From: Papilionanthe hookeriana x Papilionanthe teres
Taxonomy: Eukaryota > Streptophyta > Magnoliopsida > Asparagales > Orchidaceae
DNA length: 64,000 bases
Reading direction: 5' to 3'
NCBI GenBank assembly: GCA_022702705.1
Contig: CM040424.1
Coordinates: 78,929,452-78,993,451, forward strand
Part shown: piece by piece, positions 1-11,760 of the stretch
Layout: every line of letters starts with the position of its first letter
Numbering within the stretch: position 1 is the stretch's first letter
Translations under genes and position numbers: made by a program
Notes under the pieces: generated by a model
What the model saw: the letters and a program-made list of their open reading frames with translations, nothing else
What the model was told of the DNA's origin: nothing
Databases searched by the model: none

Positions 1-1138
1 CTAATATGAAGCTTTTATTCTTATTTTGTAAATGAATTTCATAAATAATGACCCTCTCCGATTGCTGCATAAGCCACTATTTTAATCTGTTTCCAAGCTC
101 CATACTTGATTAGTCAAATTTAACTCTATTTTTGGATAACGGAGTAGAGTCCAAATTTAACTCCATACTTGATTAGCCAAGTCAATGTAGCCGAATGTGG
201 TAGGTCGATTGTCAACAGGGTCAACTCAGTCTACTAAATTGGGTCGGTCATCCAGGCCGGGTCATTCGTCCAGGCGCTGTTGGTTGTCCAATCCACTGAT
301 CATCTAGATTGCAAGTTCTCCCGGGTACTAGCAGCCGGGTTGAGGGTCATTAAGGTGGTTCGTCATCCAGGGTGCGGGGGCCCAGGCTAAGTCGATTGGG
401 ATTTGGCCTGGATGAACTGAAGCAAGTTGGGCTAAACTTAATCCTTGCTTCTCTTTATGTCACTCCTCTTCTTATTTTTTGACATTATACATGTTCACGA
501 CAACTTTTAGAATGTTGAATCTTGATATATCTGTGACTCATTTCCAAGGAGTAGATTGTAAGATATGAGAAATGTAGAAAGAGGACATAGAGAAAGCACA
601 ATAAATGAACATTAATACAGGGTAATTGGGGTCTTCCCGGGCCTTTTCGACCTATTTTAATCATAAACTGATACCCTGTTTATAGGGAAGATAGTACTAC
701 AATATATGTAGTCACATTTTGTCTTTGCATTAATGTTAGGGTTGTTGAGGTATTTATGATATTTTACATGTACGAGCTAGTCGTCTCGGTTTTGGGTTGT
801 CCAGACAATTGGTCATCCAAGCTACAAGTCATCCATGCTTCAAGTCTTCTAGATCGCTGGTCGTCTAGGATACGTGTCATCCAAGCAGTTACTCGACCAA
901 TCTGCTGGTTGTCCAAGCTACGGGCTGCCCAGACTATCGGTCGTCCCTCTGAGATATTCAATCTGATATATTTTTGTTATACATTTGTATAAAGTAACAT
1001 ATATGTAAAAATTAAAGTTTGGTGTTAGATGTATAAATGCCAGACAAGGGAGTTGGAATAGAGAGTGAGGTTTATCACTTGCGCATGTTAGCTCAACTTT
1101 CATTGCTGCTAACCCTAATAATCTGGCAATGGTTGCAG
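1..1138 (+). other. 4CL intron (5' part outside window) with short degenerate repeats
   Basis: No exon resembling the preceding 4CL exon (which would end in a KYKGFQ-like motif) is visible, so this stretch is read as intron. It contains two blocks, about 228-440 and 775-950, of loosely repeated 15-20 bp words of the type GGTCATCCAAGCT. The intron ends with a TTGCAG acceptor at 1138. Confidence 0.6.
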
Positions 1139-2270
1139 GTGCCTCCAGCAGAGCTTGAAGCCCTTCTAGTAAGCCATCCAGCCATTGCTGATGCTGCTGT
1201 TGTCTCGTAATCACCTCTTAATTCCTCTCCATAAACATTTAATTAACAAATAATTCATGCATATTATTCTCAAATCTCAATATTATAATCGCCTTTGGTG
1301 GGATTTAACAGGCAAAATGACGAAGTTGCAGGTGAGATCCCAGTTGCTTTCATTGTTCCATCCAAAGACATTGAACTCACCGAAGAGAATGTGAAGGAGT
1401 TCATAGCCAAACAGGTTTTCTTCTTCTTTCCCTTAATTTGTTTTATAGTTATTCAGTCAAGTTTAAGAATAATAAAAATTGCTTATTATTTGACTTGGAA
1501 TATAAAATAAAAACAAAAATAAAGGAGTTTATTTAGTTGGATTTAGCATTATCTTTAGCTCCATTTCTTCCGACCATGTCAATATTACCGAGCGCTTATT
1601 TCATCAGGACACCGGACTTAAATTTGTGTCTGGAGTGCAGTGAGCGCTCGTCACGTAGTAAGTGAGCCCCACTGCAATAGACTGGTTGGATATGTTTTTT
1701 AGAGTGGTGGGACCCACTTGCCACGTGGCAACTGTCAGCTGGATTCCGGACCCAAAATTTGTTGGATAGAATAATTTTCCTAATGTTACCACTCCACCAA
1801 TATTTTAAAGGAAGATTTACATACAAACCAACTCAATTCATGTATTTACATATCTAACTGACACCTAAACTTTAATTTTTACACTTTTACCAATTTACCT
1901 ATGAATGAAAAGTTACATTTCGCTTTTAAAAGTTAATGATATTTTTGATTTGAAAAACAGTGAAGTTTAAGTGTAGCAGAAGTAAATACATAAGAATTAT
2001 GGAGTATGAATGTAAATGTCCCTATTTTAAAATATTTAAATATTCATAATAACTTTGCATGAATTCCTCTTGCTAGAAAATTTCTCCTAATTAAGTGACG
2101 GTTGAATGGGCTAAAATATAAATTATTTGTTTTAGGTGGTGTTCTACAAAAGATTGCACAAAGTCTATTTTGTTCATGCCATACCAAAATCGCCTGCAGG
2201 GAAGATACTGAGGAAAGAATTGAGATCCAAATTGGCTATTGCTTCTGCTTCATCAGCATCTCCACACTGA
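1139..2270 (+). CDS. 4CL: 4-coumarate:CoA ligase, C-terminal three exons (partial gene)
   Basis: 4CL converts hydroxycinnamic acids to CoA thioesters through an acyl-adenylate in the cytosolic phenylpropanoid pathway. Exons are 1139-1206, 1312-1414 and 2136-2270, all with GT donors and AG acceptors and matching phases (the codon TC|G spans the first junction). The joined reading begins VPPAELEALL, passes DEVAGEIPVAF and VKEFIAKQVVFYKR, and ends IPKSPAGKILRKELR plus a short tail before TGA. These are the signatures of the C-terminal cap of the adenylate-forming family: the AELEALL helix, the AGE(I/V)P motif, and PxxxxGKILRKELR with the catalytic lysine in GKILR. The N-terminal adenylation core lies off the left edge. 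The close match in FIAKQVVFYKR favours true 4CL over more distant 4CL-like acyl-CoA synthetases, but the diagnostic substrate-pocket residues are outside the window. The last intron (1415-2135) carries two MITEs. Confidence 0.88.
1590..1781. mobile_element. MITE, family 2 (G-box foldback), in the last 4CL intron
   Basis: A 192 bp segment with diverged inverted arms. The right arm read in reverse contains CCACGTGGCAAGTGGGTCCC; the left arm has a matching TCACGTAGTAAGTGAGCCCC. It is flanked by near-identical 9 bp direct repeats, AATATTACC (1581-1589) and AATGTTACC (1782-1790). It shares the CACGTGGCAAGTGGG core with the better-preserved copy at 14695-14876. A 9 bp target duplication with long inverted ends points to a Mutator-type origin. 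Confidence 0.6.
1810..2022. mobile_element. MITE, family 1 (long terminal inverted repeats), in the last 4CL intron
   Basis: A 213 bp element with arms of about 70 bp. The left arm reads GGAAGATTTACATACAAACC and continues through ATGTATTTACATATCTAAC; the right arm is its diverged reverse complement. It is flanked by a perfect 9 bp direct repeat TATTTTAAA (1801-1809 and 2023-2031). No coding capacity. The same sequence recurs at about 2763-2990, 11807-12046, 15329-15546, 18672-18770, 20111-20352 and 26668-26855. The 9 bp duplication fits Mutator-like transposases. Confidence 0.75.
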
Positions 2271-2762
2271 TAATATTAGTTGTGTATTTGAAGGTGCTTG
2301 AAAATTTTAAGCACCAATCTCAAAGCAAATTCAATAATTTTTAGTCTTTCCGACGCAAATCACATCATAATATTCTGCCATGATTCTTTTTTCAATAAGT
2401 GCAAAAGCACGAGATTTAATATTTTTTTCTGATAATCTGTGTTTTTCACTGGTCCTGACTAGGTGCGGTAGCAGTTTTTTAGCTGCATTCTGACTTTTCA
2501 GGAAAAAAAAATATATATATATAATATCCACCACAATCTTTTGAACATCATATTATTTTTTTAGCAGCTTACATCATTCAAATTTTATTTATTTACAAAA
2601 TTAGACCCAATTAATTTCATTCATAATTATATGAGGAAAATCTTGGAAAGCACAATAAAATGATTGTTTTTTTATTATAATAGATGCAAAAACATGTATA
2701 CCATAGTTTATTTTAAAACCCAAAATGTTTATTTTGTAAATAAGAAAAATGTCAAGGTTATA
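2271..2762. other. Intergenic, downstream of 4CL
   Basis: AT-rich sequence that should contain the 4CL 3' UTR. No conserved coding or structural signal beyond a short TA run near 2510-2522. Confidence 0.4.
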
Positions 2763-2990
2763 AGGGGAATTTAAATACACAACCCACAATTTTTATGTAT
2801 TTATATATCTCTAACTTTCATTTTCTTAATTACACACATACCCCTCAAATATTTAATATCATATCAAAAATAGCACTATTATCATTTCTTAGAAGTGAAA
2901 TACACATTTTTATGAATATGTTTAAAACACTATTGCCATGTATGTTTACAGAGGGATTTTCATCGTATCAGATATATTCTATAATTCATA
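2763..2990. mobile_element. MITE, family 1, decayed copy
   Basis: The left arm is recognisable (AGGGGAATTTAAATACACAACCCAC, with ATGTATTTATATATCTCTAAC following), as is the central section TCATATCAAAAATAGCACTATTATC. The right arm is poorly preserved, so the right edge is approximate. Confidence 0.5.
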
Positions 2991-5960
2991 ACAGAACAGG
3001 GTAGAATATCATGGAAGAACATACGAGCTAGAACCATTATATAATATAATAGCGTCAATTAGAAAACAAATCGTACAATCAAACTGCTCTGGTCGTAACC
3101 GCTTCTTTATAGTATCACTTGACATCAAAATCACACACACAGAGGTCTCATGTCACGTTATCACTGCATGAAATTATTTTGAGCTTGGATGTAGTAGTAT
3201 CCCTAACATGGTGAGCTTAGATTACTATTAGAATTGTCACTATCTACGTGATCATGGAGGGCAGATCAGTTTTTGCTGTTTGCTTTCAATAATAAATTGC
3301 GTTCAAGTATCAGCTTTTATATTTTGAAGTCTTTTGATTTTAGGATAAACCCATTATGGTTGAGATTTGCATTCAACATGACCATTATCTGAGAGTTATA
3401 TACCTTCGAAACTTATCGTCTCTATCGTGCTTACATAAGATCGAGTTTATAGCCTAAACTAATTGATTTATTTCGATGCTCTTTTGCGCTTAATTTAGAA
3501 AGTAGACCCCGCTAATTATAATTTACGTTCAATACAACCATCATCAAGGATCTATTTTGAAATGCTTATTTTATAATTTGATTTAAATTTAGTGACTTGA
3601 GCATTCAAGAATTAGTTAGTTCTATCAACTTCAATCTTTATTAGGAGGAGGATCGAACTAGGGCTCAATCTTGTCAACACCAGTTCATAAAAGGAGGAGG
3701 ATCGATCTAACAAAATATAAGACTTATCGTTGTCCTATAGGCAAGGCAACCCGCTCATTAATGTACATAATTTTAATATTTTTCAATTTGAAATTTGAAA
3801 TTGTGATTTTCTTGAAGTTTTCAAATGCAAGCAAATTTCTCAAAGCAAATTTTATAACAAAAAATATGCGGTTAACTTAATCAACGTTCTCAAATCGTAT
3901 ATTTAAAATGTTAAAAGAATCGATTGCATCGCATGCAAACATTTAAGCTTCCAAGAGTACAACATATAAAACTTGTATGTTTTTTAGGTGGTTTATTTAA
4001 GTTGGAAAATACTTTGCAAAACATGTGCAAGACTTAAGTTTGATTAAATTTTATTATTTGTGTGAAAATATTAATATGTCCAAAGCTTCTCTTTAAATTT
4101 GTCAGAGTTTGCATTCAGTCAGTCTATGTAAATGATGGGGGAAAAGATTTAGTTCCAACCTATAATAGTCAACCTAAAAATGCTTAACTTAAACTCAAGG
4201 TTGTCATAGAATTTTGATGTCATAAATACCAGATGTTCGTGTGTGTTGTCTGAGCGTGTAACACTAACGTGTGCCCTCCCTTAGCTCAAGGAAGCCGTCA
4301 GGACGTTACCAGATGTACGCCATCTCCGGACTAGGATCACCTCATCCTGGTCGTAGCTGATACTGACTACTAGTGATCTGTGACATTCTCCCATTCTATG
4401 ACAAGTTGAATGATCATTTTAAGGCATGCATGGTCCGATCTGGTCATTAAAAACTTTCTGTATCGCAAAATGAGCTTAGTCGACCCCTGGAGCGAAAAAT
4501 GGCCTATAAGGGTCTAATGTGACCAGGCCTAACCCCTCCCCATAAGGGTTGAAGAGGCTGACTTCAGCGTAGGCACAACAGAAGGCGGCGTGTCCACGTC
4601 GCAAGACAGAGCCCACAACATAATTATGTCATGGTACGACATGGCCATGCCGAACCTCTCAGTAGTTGTGCGATGGCTGCCTTCGCGTAGTCACCCCCGA
4701 AGGCGGCATGACCACACCATAAGATAGTGAGTCTGGCGTAATTAAGCTAGGAAGTCAACAAATCACGTTGACCCTGCAAGCAGAGCGACATGACCACACC
4801 TGAGCCTGAAGCGAACACGCGACTCGCCCAAGTTTCAAAATTTGGCCTTGGCGAACCTAATGAAGCGTACCACCTAGAGCCAAAATTTCAGAGAACCCCT
4901 TGGGTTTAAAGAGATATGCATGGGGGGTGTTAAATCTGTGGTAATAACCTCATTTGAAATCCCCTAAGTACCGTCCATTAGCCATTTTCGACATAAACAA
5001 GTGGGACAAGTTGAGGATTTCATTGGATGAGCTAATTTTAATTTGGGGGAATCCTCATTTCCTCCCCATCTTTATTTCAGCTTTGAGCTGAGGGAGAGCT
5101 TTATTAGATAAAATTTTATAGAGCATGAGAGTGCTAAAGGGAGAACACTATCTTCTTTCTCGAGAAGCTTCATCTTCTTTAAGTATAGAGCTTGGAGCAA
5201 GGAAAAAGGAGAACAACTCTTCATCTTTCTCAAGGAGAAGCTCACGAATGTTGGGCCATTTTCCAACTATTCTTCTTTTTATTCACCTTTCTTCTTCTCT
5301 CCTACATCAAAAGAGAGCTTCATACTAGCGTGGGGAAGGACTGTCAGAGCTTCTCCGGAACTTCGCCTAAACGTTGCCTTCTCTCCTACCAGTAGGAGGC
5401 TTCATACTATGTGAAGGAATGCGACATCAATCGCCACATTAGTGAGGTTCCATAAATCCTTTTTCCTGTTCTTTCTTAGCTAACCCTAAGAATAGATTTT
5501 GTTATGTGGTTGTGGGTTCGGTTTCCAACACAAGACAGGTCCGACCGACCACCCAGCATCATCCGGTTCAACCAATCACTCGTTATCGGATGATCCAATT
5601 AGCTGAATGATGCCAATTGGCCCAGCCATATGCCTTTTGATTGGAGGGTTTTGTGGTGTCGTTGTGGGTTCGGTCTCCCATGCTAAGCAGCTTAGCTGGC
5701 CGACACTAGTCGTCACAACCATACCCCTATTGATTGACCATTTATTTCCTAGAGAAAGCCCTAGGTTAGGAAGCACTTACGTGAATAAATCCTTTGCGAA
5801 GCTAAGTAATTTCCCCTTGCAAACCCTAGACCTATATCCTAATGGGTCGGAATCCCAATTTCTCATTGCTTTGGTGCTTTCAACTTTTCTTGGAGGGGTT
5901 AGAATAGTTCGATCTTCATAAATGGGAAATGCTTTGTAGATAGTTAACTGAAAAAACAAT
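2991..5960. other. Intergenic, no gene recognised; possible LTR remnant near 4930-5530
   Basis: Open frames here are short and show no family signature. A GC-richer tract (about 4180-4900) is followed by a segment that begins TGTTAAATC near 4928 and ends TTTCCAACA at 5530, with TG...CA borders as in a plant LTR. The flanking 5 bp do not match and there is no partner, so this is only a suggestion. Confidence 0.25.
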
Positions 5961-6009
5961 GTCAGATATGGTACAATTAAATATTGTAAAGAGTCAATAA
6001 TACAACAAT

Positions 6010-9000
6010 ATTCAGTTCATTCAGTCAAGAGAGTGGGAGGGGTAGTAGAATGATAAGGGCGAGTAGGAAGAGAAGTATGCACCGGCTTAGAGTTAATAAT
6101 TCTGGTACTAGTGAGAAGATCCTGAATGTAAGTAGCTTCATGTAGAAAATAACCTATGATAGTTTGCTGAAGTTGTAAACCAAGAGAATTGGAGAAGCGA
6201 CCTACTTGTTTTAGATTGAATTTGTTGCTAATATTGGAGATGAGAGTGTTAATAGCAGCAGTGTTGTTTCCAGTGACTAAAATATCATCAACATATATGA
6301 AAAGATAAATTTTGATATTTTGGTGATGATAAATAAGAAGGGATGGGCCAACTTGACTAAGCCAAAAATTTTGAGTATGTAAAAATTGACATAAGGTGGA
6401 ATACCACCGGTGCAGAGCTTGTTTCAAACCATAATAGCTTTGTGAAGCTTGCACACATAAGAAGGATGTTGAGAATCATTAAAGCCAGTAGGTTATTTCA
6501 TATATACAATTTCTTCTAGTTTTCCATATAAGAAGGCAACAAATACCTCGAGCTGTTGAATGTTCCAACAATTGTAATTAGCATTCTTATAGTGGGAAAT
6601 TAAGCAACTTGGCTAAATGTATCATTATAGTTAAAACTATACTATTGTGAACATATTTGAGCAACGAGCCTAGATTTGTGATGAGAAATGAAGCTACTTG
6701 TATAATATTTTGTTTTAAAGTCCATTTGGAACCAAAAATATTGTGATTGGGTGTTGTAGGAACAAGTTCCCATGTCCCTTGTTTTGGAAGGGCCATGAAT
6801 TCACCAAACATAGCCTGACACCATTGAGGTTGAGTAAAAGCTTGTTTGAATGTAGCAGGAGTGTCAGATTGAGTAGAGTGTTGAAAAATAAGAATTTTTG
6901 TAGGTTGAAGAGATCCGATTTGAGAGCCAGTAATCATGGGATGTTGGGTTATGGGAATAGAAGAAGAGGCAGTGGTATGGGTTTGAGGAATATGTAAATT
7001 AGAAGAGGTTGGAGAGGAAGAAGAAAGAACAAGTTGAGGAACATTAAATGAAGAAGTGGGATTGTAGAGGAACTGAGAGAAGAGGGAGATGGGGAAGTAG
7101 AATGGATAGTTGAAGTAGGAATGTGTAAATATGGTGGAACAATATGTGGAACAATAGTGGGTATGTTATTTGGGTGAGAAGAGTTGTAGGGGAATCAATG
7201 TTCAATGAATGAAACATATCGAGACACGATATGTTTTTTATTAAAAATATTAAAGCATTTGTAACGTTTTTGATGTGTATTGTATCCAAGAAAAACACAT
7301 GTGGGAGCCTTTGGGCTATAATTGTGGGAGGAGACATATGGATAGTAGGGAAAAATGACGCATCCAAAGGTGCGAAGATGTTGATATTCATGAGGTTTAT
7401 TGCGTAAAAGTTCATATGGAGATTTGTTTTGAATAATAGAGGATGGAATACGATTGATAAGATAGTTGGCCCTAAGAATTGCATCACTCCAAAATTGTAG
7501 AGGAAGACTAGCAAAGTTAAGTTCGAGCATTTTCAATAAGATAACAATTTCTGTGTTTGGTCGAACCATTGTTTTTTGGGGTACAGGGACAACTAAATTA
7601 ACGAATAATACCATTGCTATTTAAATATTGTTAAAGGAGATGAGATTTGTATTCACCCCTTCATCAGATTGAAAATTCTTTATATTTTTATTAAAATGAG
7701 TTTTGATATAATTGTAATTTATAAAGTGCGAGGTTGCTTCCACTTTACTTTCATAAGAATGCACCAATGGAATTTTGAAAAATCATCTATAAATGTGACA
7801 TAGTAAATGTATCCATGAACAGAGGGATAAGAGAAGGGGCCCCATATGTCCGAATGCATCATTTCAAAAAGTTTGTAATTGATATTACTATAACGAAACA
7901 AAAGTTTGTGACTCTTATTATTTAAACATTCAGAGCATGAAATAAAGCAAGAAAAAATATACAGTTGGGGATTGTGCCTTGAAATAAGAGAAACGATCTT
8001 CTTGTGGGGGTGTCCGAGCGTCTGGTGCCATAGATGTTTCAAATTGTTAGTGGTATGTTGCAAAGCAATGGTGAGTATATCCCCCTGATTAACTGGACCA
8101 CACATTAAAATCTACTGGTTGTCATATTTGTGTATGTAAACCAGTTAGTCTCAAAGATAACTATACAATTATTATCCATGGTTAATTTATTAACTAAAAG
8201 GAGATTATGTGAGAGTGAAGGGACATAGAAAGAAGCAACTTACGCTCTGATGTGGATAAAATGCCCTTACTAGTGTGAGATCTCAATCGTATGATCATTA
8301 CCAACAAGAACTCTATCATTGCCTTAATACAGGGGTAGCTTGTTGTAAATGTTCATTGTGTAGAGTAATATGAGCAGTGGCATCGGTGTCTAATATCCAT
8401 TTTTGTGGGGAGGAATGAATATTAACAGCAAAAGCCATTGAATTCGAAGAAGAAGTTGGTTTATATTGCAGGTTAGTTCGGTGCCAACAGGTGGTAGCAG
8501 AATGTCCCTTTTTATAGCCTATTTGGCATGTGAATTGAGACCCGGGCTTTGATTGATTGTTGGAGTTGGAATATTTAGATGATTGAGAGGTCTTGCTGTA
8601 GTTTCTTACATTTGAGAAATTATTTTTATTCTTTTGTGTCAACGATACAATGGGTTGATTAGTCTTCCTAGCTTCGTTAGCAAGATGACATTCTTCGCTA
8701 TAAAGAAGAGGATACAGAGCTTCTATTCCGATGGGGTTTAGTTGAGTTGTAGTAGCAGTTTTGAACCTTTGAAAACTAGAGGGGTAGTCAATATAATATA
8801 ATAAAATATAATGTCTTCATTGTCCACTTGTGATCCTGCTGCTGTGATGTTGTCAACCCTGGTTTTAATCTTGATAAGATATTGGGTCATTGTGTCATTT
8901 CCCATGGAAATGTTGTGCAACTCATTTTCGAGTTGAACTACTCTGGAACGAAACGATTAGTTGACTGAAATCTTCATTCAGAGGTACTCCATATGTCAGC

Positions 9001-9170
9001 AATGCGATTTAAATGAATGATATAGGATTGCATAGATGAAGAGATGGTTGACATTATGGCAACAACAAGATTCTTATCAATCAGCAGTCATAGCATATAT
9101 ACTTCTGTTTTTTCTTGTGGATCCCCATCTTGAGAACCAAATCTTACTGGATTATCTCCTTTAAGGCTTC
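6010..9170 (-). mobile_element. Ty1/copia retrotransposon remnant (gag, protease, integrase, RT), decayed
   Basis: Read on the - strand the order is copia-type: gag, protease, integrase, RT. Gag lies at about 9170-8740 (UBN2-like, with LIKIKTRVDNI). A zinc knuckle (CQIGYKKGHSATTCWHR) and the protease start WILDTDATAHIT follow near 8540-8380; the active-site DSGA/DTGA is altered. The GAG-pre-integrase and integrase core lie at 8105-7719 (HQTLGHPHKK, DIWGP, YYVTFIDDFSK), with a later integrase part at 7614-7195 ending CVFLGYNTHQKRYKC. RVT_2 lies at 6937-6587 (WCQAMFGEFMAL, TWELVP) and 6454-6017, with an intact YVDD (YVDDILVTGN). The frame is broken repeatedly. RNase H and both LTRs are missing, so the copy is truncated at both ends. 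It stands just beyond the CSLD stop codon, on the same strand. Confidence 0.85.
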
Positions 9171-9287
9171 CCTTTCATTAATGCTAATGTGTTGGATTAT
9201 CTTAAAGTTTATGTTATCATCGCATGATTACAATAAACCTACTGTGACTTAATTAAGATTTGCAGAAGCAGAGACAATCGTTTATGT

Positions 9288-11760
9288 TCATAGGAAGAGG
9301 AAGGAACCACCAATCCGAGAATTGGCCGAAGGAGGTTTAATGGCCACCCACAGCAGCGAGATTGTGATAGCAATCAGCCCCGACCAAATGAAGACGATAG
9401 TCGGCGTTCTCCCTCTCCTCCCCATCAAACCTTTAGCGAAAGGATAGAGATGAGCCAGCACCCAGAAGCTAAAGAACACTCCAACAAGCAGCCGGTTCCA
9501 TTGCGGAATTATGGAGTACAGTGTTTTGCTCACTCCCACAGCAATGGCGATCAAGTTCACCAGGATGATTGTCAGAGGCGGAACCATCAGCCATGTCCAT
9601 TTCACGACGTAGAGATCGTCGAGCTCATCGTCGTTTTCTTCAAAGCTGCCGCCGACGGAGGCAGCAGACTTTGAAGTAAGAGAACAATAGACCTTAATCC
9701 CAGCCACAGCTTTAAGCAACCCCTGCAACACGGCAGCAAGGTGAGCGCTGGTGCCGCCGATGAACCAAAACTGCTCATTCTGCCACCATTCCTCGAGCTC
9801 AATCCCAGACCATCTGATCTCTGAAATGGCGAGAAGGCAGAGAGTGAGGGCAATGACAAGGAGGTAAACGAGGAAGGTGATATCTAGACTCTGCACAATA
9901 AACTGTCCGGATAAGAGCGAAAGCGCCGGGAGGAAACAGTAAGCAGTGAGAAAGAAGGAGCTGAAGGGGTAAAAGCTAAGACTGAAGTACGCCAAGCGCT
10001 GCAAAAACTTCATCTCGGAGGTAGCGAATAGAGCATTATTGCGTGAGAAAAAGATTTCCACCGAACCAGTCGCAGAACGGAGGACCTGATGGAGCCTGTC
10101 CGTGAGGTTAATGGGCGCTTTGCCTCGAAAGGCGTCAACTTTGGTGACACAGTAGATCGACCGCCACCCGCGATTATGCATCCGGTAGCCCGTCACAAAG
10201 TGCTCGGCGACCGACCCGTATATCCACCCAATCCGACTCCCCCATTCTGTATGCTCCTCGTACCAGCATGACACCACGTTAATGGCCTCCGCCACCGTGG
10301 AGGCATCGAGAGGGTCGCGTTGGAAGATCAGTGCACCTAAAGGGCGGCCATTTCTCACCGACGGGTGGTCGGCGAGCGGTCGACCTTGGTACTCCGTCAC
10401 CGGAATGGAATCTAGCAGGTAGATCGAGTTGCCGAATTTGCTGCTACTGGAAGAAATCGATAAGTCCGGCTGCAGGAAAATGGACCGGTAATCCTTCGCG
10501 CGCGGCGGTCCGAAGCCGTAAAGAGCAATGCGGCGAAAGAGACATCCGGTGCCGACGTATAGAGGGCCCTGCAAGCCATCGAGCGCGCGCATATTGACAT
10601 CGAAGAAGACGGTGTTGTGATTTGCATATCGATCTGAAGAATCAATCCCTTCGAATCTCTGCGGAAATTGAACGTAACAAACGCGATCGCCGCCGCGATC
10701 CATCATAAAGCATATACCTTGGCGCAGCGACTGCGAGTTATACATATAGTGGTCGCAGTCGAGGTTTAGAACGAAAGGTCCGTTAGACATTATAGCAGAG
10801 GCACGCAACAGAGCATTCATGGCGCCGGCCTTTTTGTGATGGTTGCAAACCGTGCGTTTCTCTCGCGACACGTAGACGAGCATAGGTAGCCGTATATCTA
10901 CTTCTGATAAATCGATCACGGCGGCACCGGCGGCGGCGCCGCCAAGTATGGGATTGTCTTGTGGGAGTTTGAGCACGACTTGGATGATAGCAGAGTGGTC
11001 TCCGGGGGAGTTATTGGCCGCGGGATTCTCCCACGCGCCGGGCCATTGGGAGCCGTCGACCATCCATGTAGCTCTATGAATCTTAACATTTGGTTCGATG
11101 GAGGAGGCTTTGAGCTCCTCCCCGGCGTGGAAGACATCGGAGCGGCGGCGGATGGTCTCCGCGAGACCGTTGATGCGGACTTTGAATTCGTCGTATTCTC
11201 GCTTGACGCGGCGGCGATCACGAACAAAGTCTGGCCGGAGTTTTTTTTTGTATGGATCGCGATTGAGGGAGAAGTAGCTGTCTGGGTTGCGGGGTTCGAT
11301 GCGGTGTTTGCGGCAAAAGGGGACCCAGAGGGAGGCAAAGGAGGCAGCTTGGGCGATGGACTCGAATGTGAGGAGGGAGGCGGCGTCGTCGGAGAGGTAG
11401 CAGGTGAGTTTCTCGACGGGGTAATCGGCGGCGAGGATGGAGAGGATCGTGTTGGCGGTGATGAGAGGGGGTTCTCTGTCGGGATCGGAGGTGGAGACGA
11501 AGATGTCGATGGAGGGGAGGTCGGATTTGCCGGTGGGATTGGATGGGGAGGGAGACTCAAACTTTTGCTGGAGGAGGGAGAGGTCGGCGGCGCGGTTGAT
11601 GGGGGAGAGTTTGGGTAGTTGATCGAGGAGCCATGAGAGGGCGAACCAGAGCTCGCAGACAACTGAGATGCCCCACAGCCAGATGGCGTCTTGGTTCTTG
11701 TGGGTTATTCGCCATGTGAGGAAGAGGGAAAGAGCTGCCACGCGGACGCCGATTAGAAGC
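9288..11760 (-). CDS. CSLD: CSLD exon 2 (GT2 core and membrane domains)
   Basis: This exon begins after the acceptor TTGCAG (AG at 11762-11761) and ends with TGA at 9290-9288. It encodes residues 180-1003: two N-terminal membrane helices (about 181-235), the cytosolic GT2 loop with the D, DxD, TED and QxxRW stations, and about six C-terminal membrane helices (after about residue 760). All 824 codons are open. The AEH codons lie at 10208-10200 and the QVLRS serine codon at 10076-10074. Confidence 0.95.

Noticed and set aside
5607..5921. 104-codon + strand open frame
   Set aside because: No family signature and no splice or promoter context; chance frame likely.
10959..11618. 219-codon open frame on + inside CSLD exon 2
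   Set aside because: Antisense shadow of the CSLD coding frame; Gly/Glu/Val-rich composition explained by the GC-rich codons opposite.
10916..11662. 248-codon open frame on - overlapping CSLD
   Set aside because: Out-of-frame reading of CSLD exon 2 with Ser/Pro bias; no family signature.
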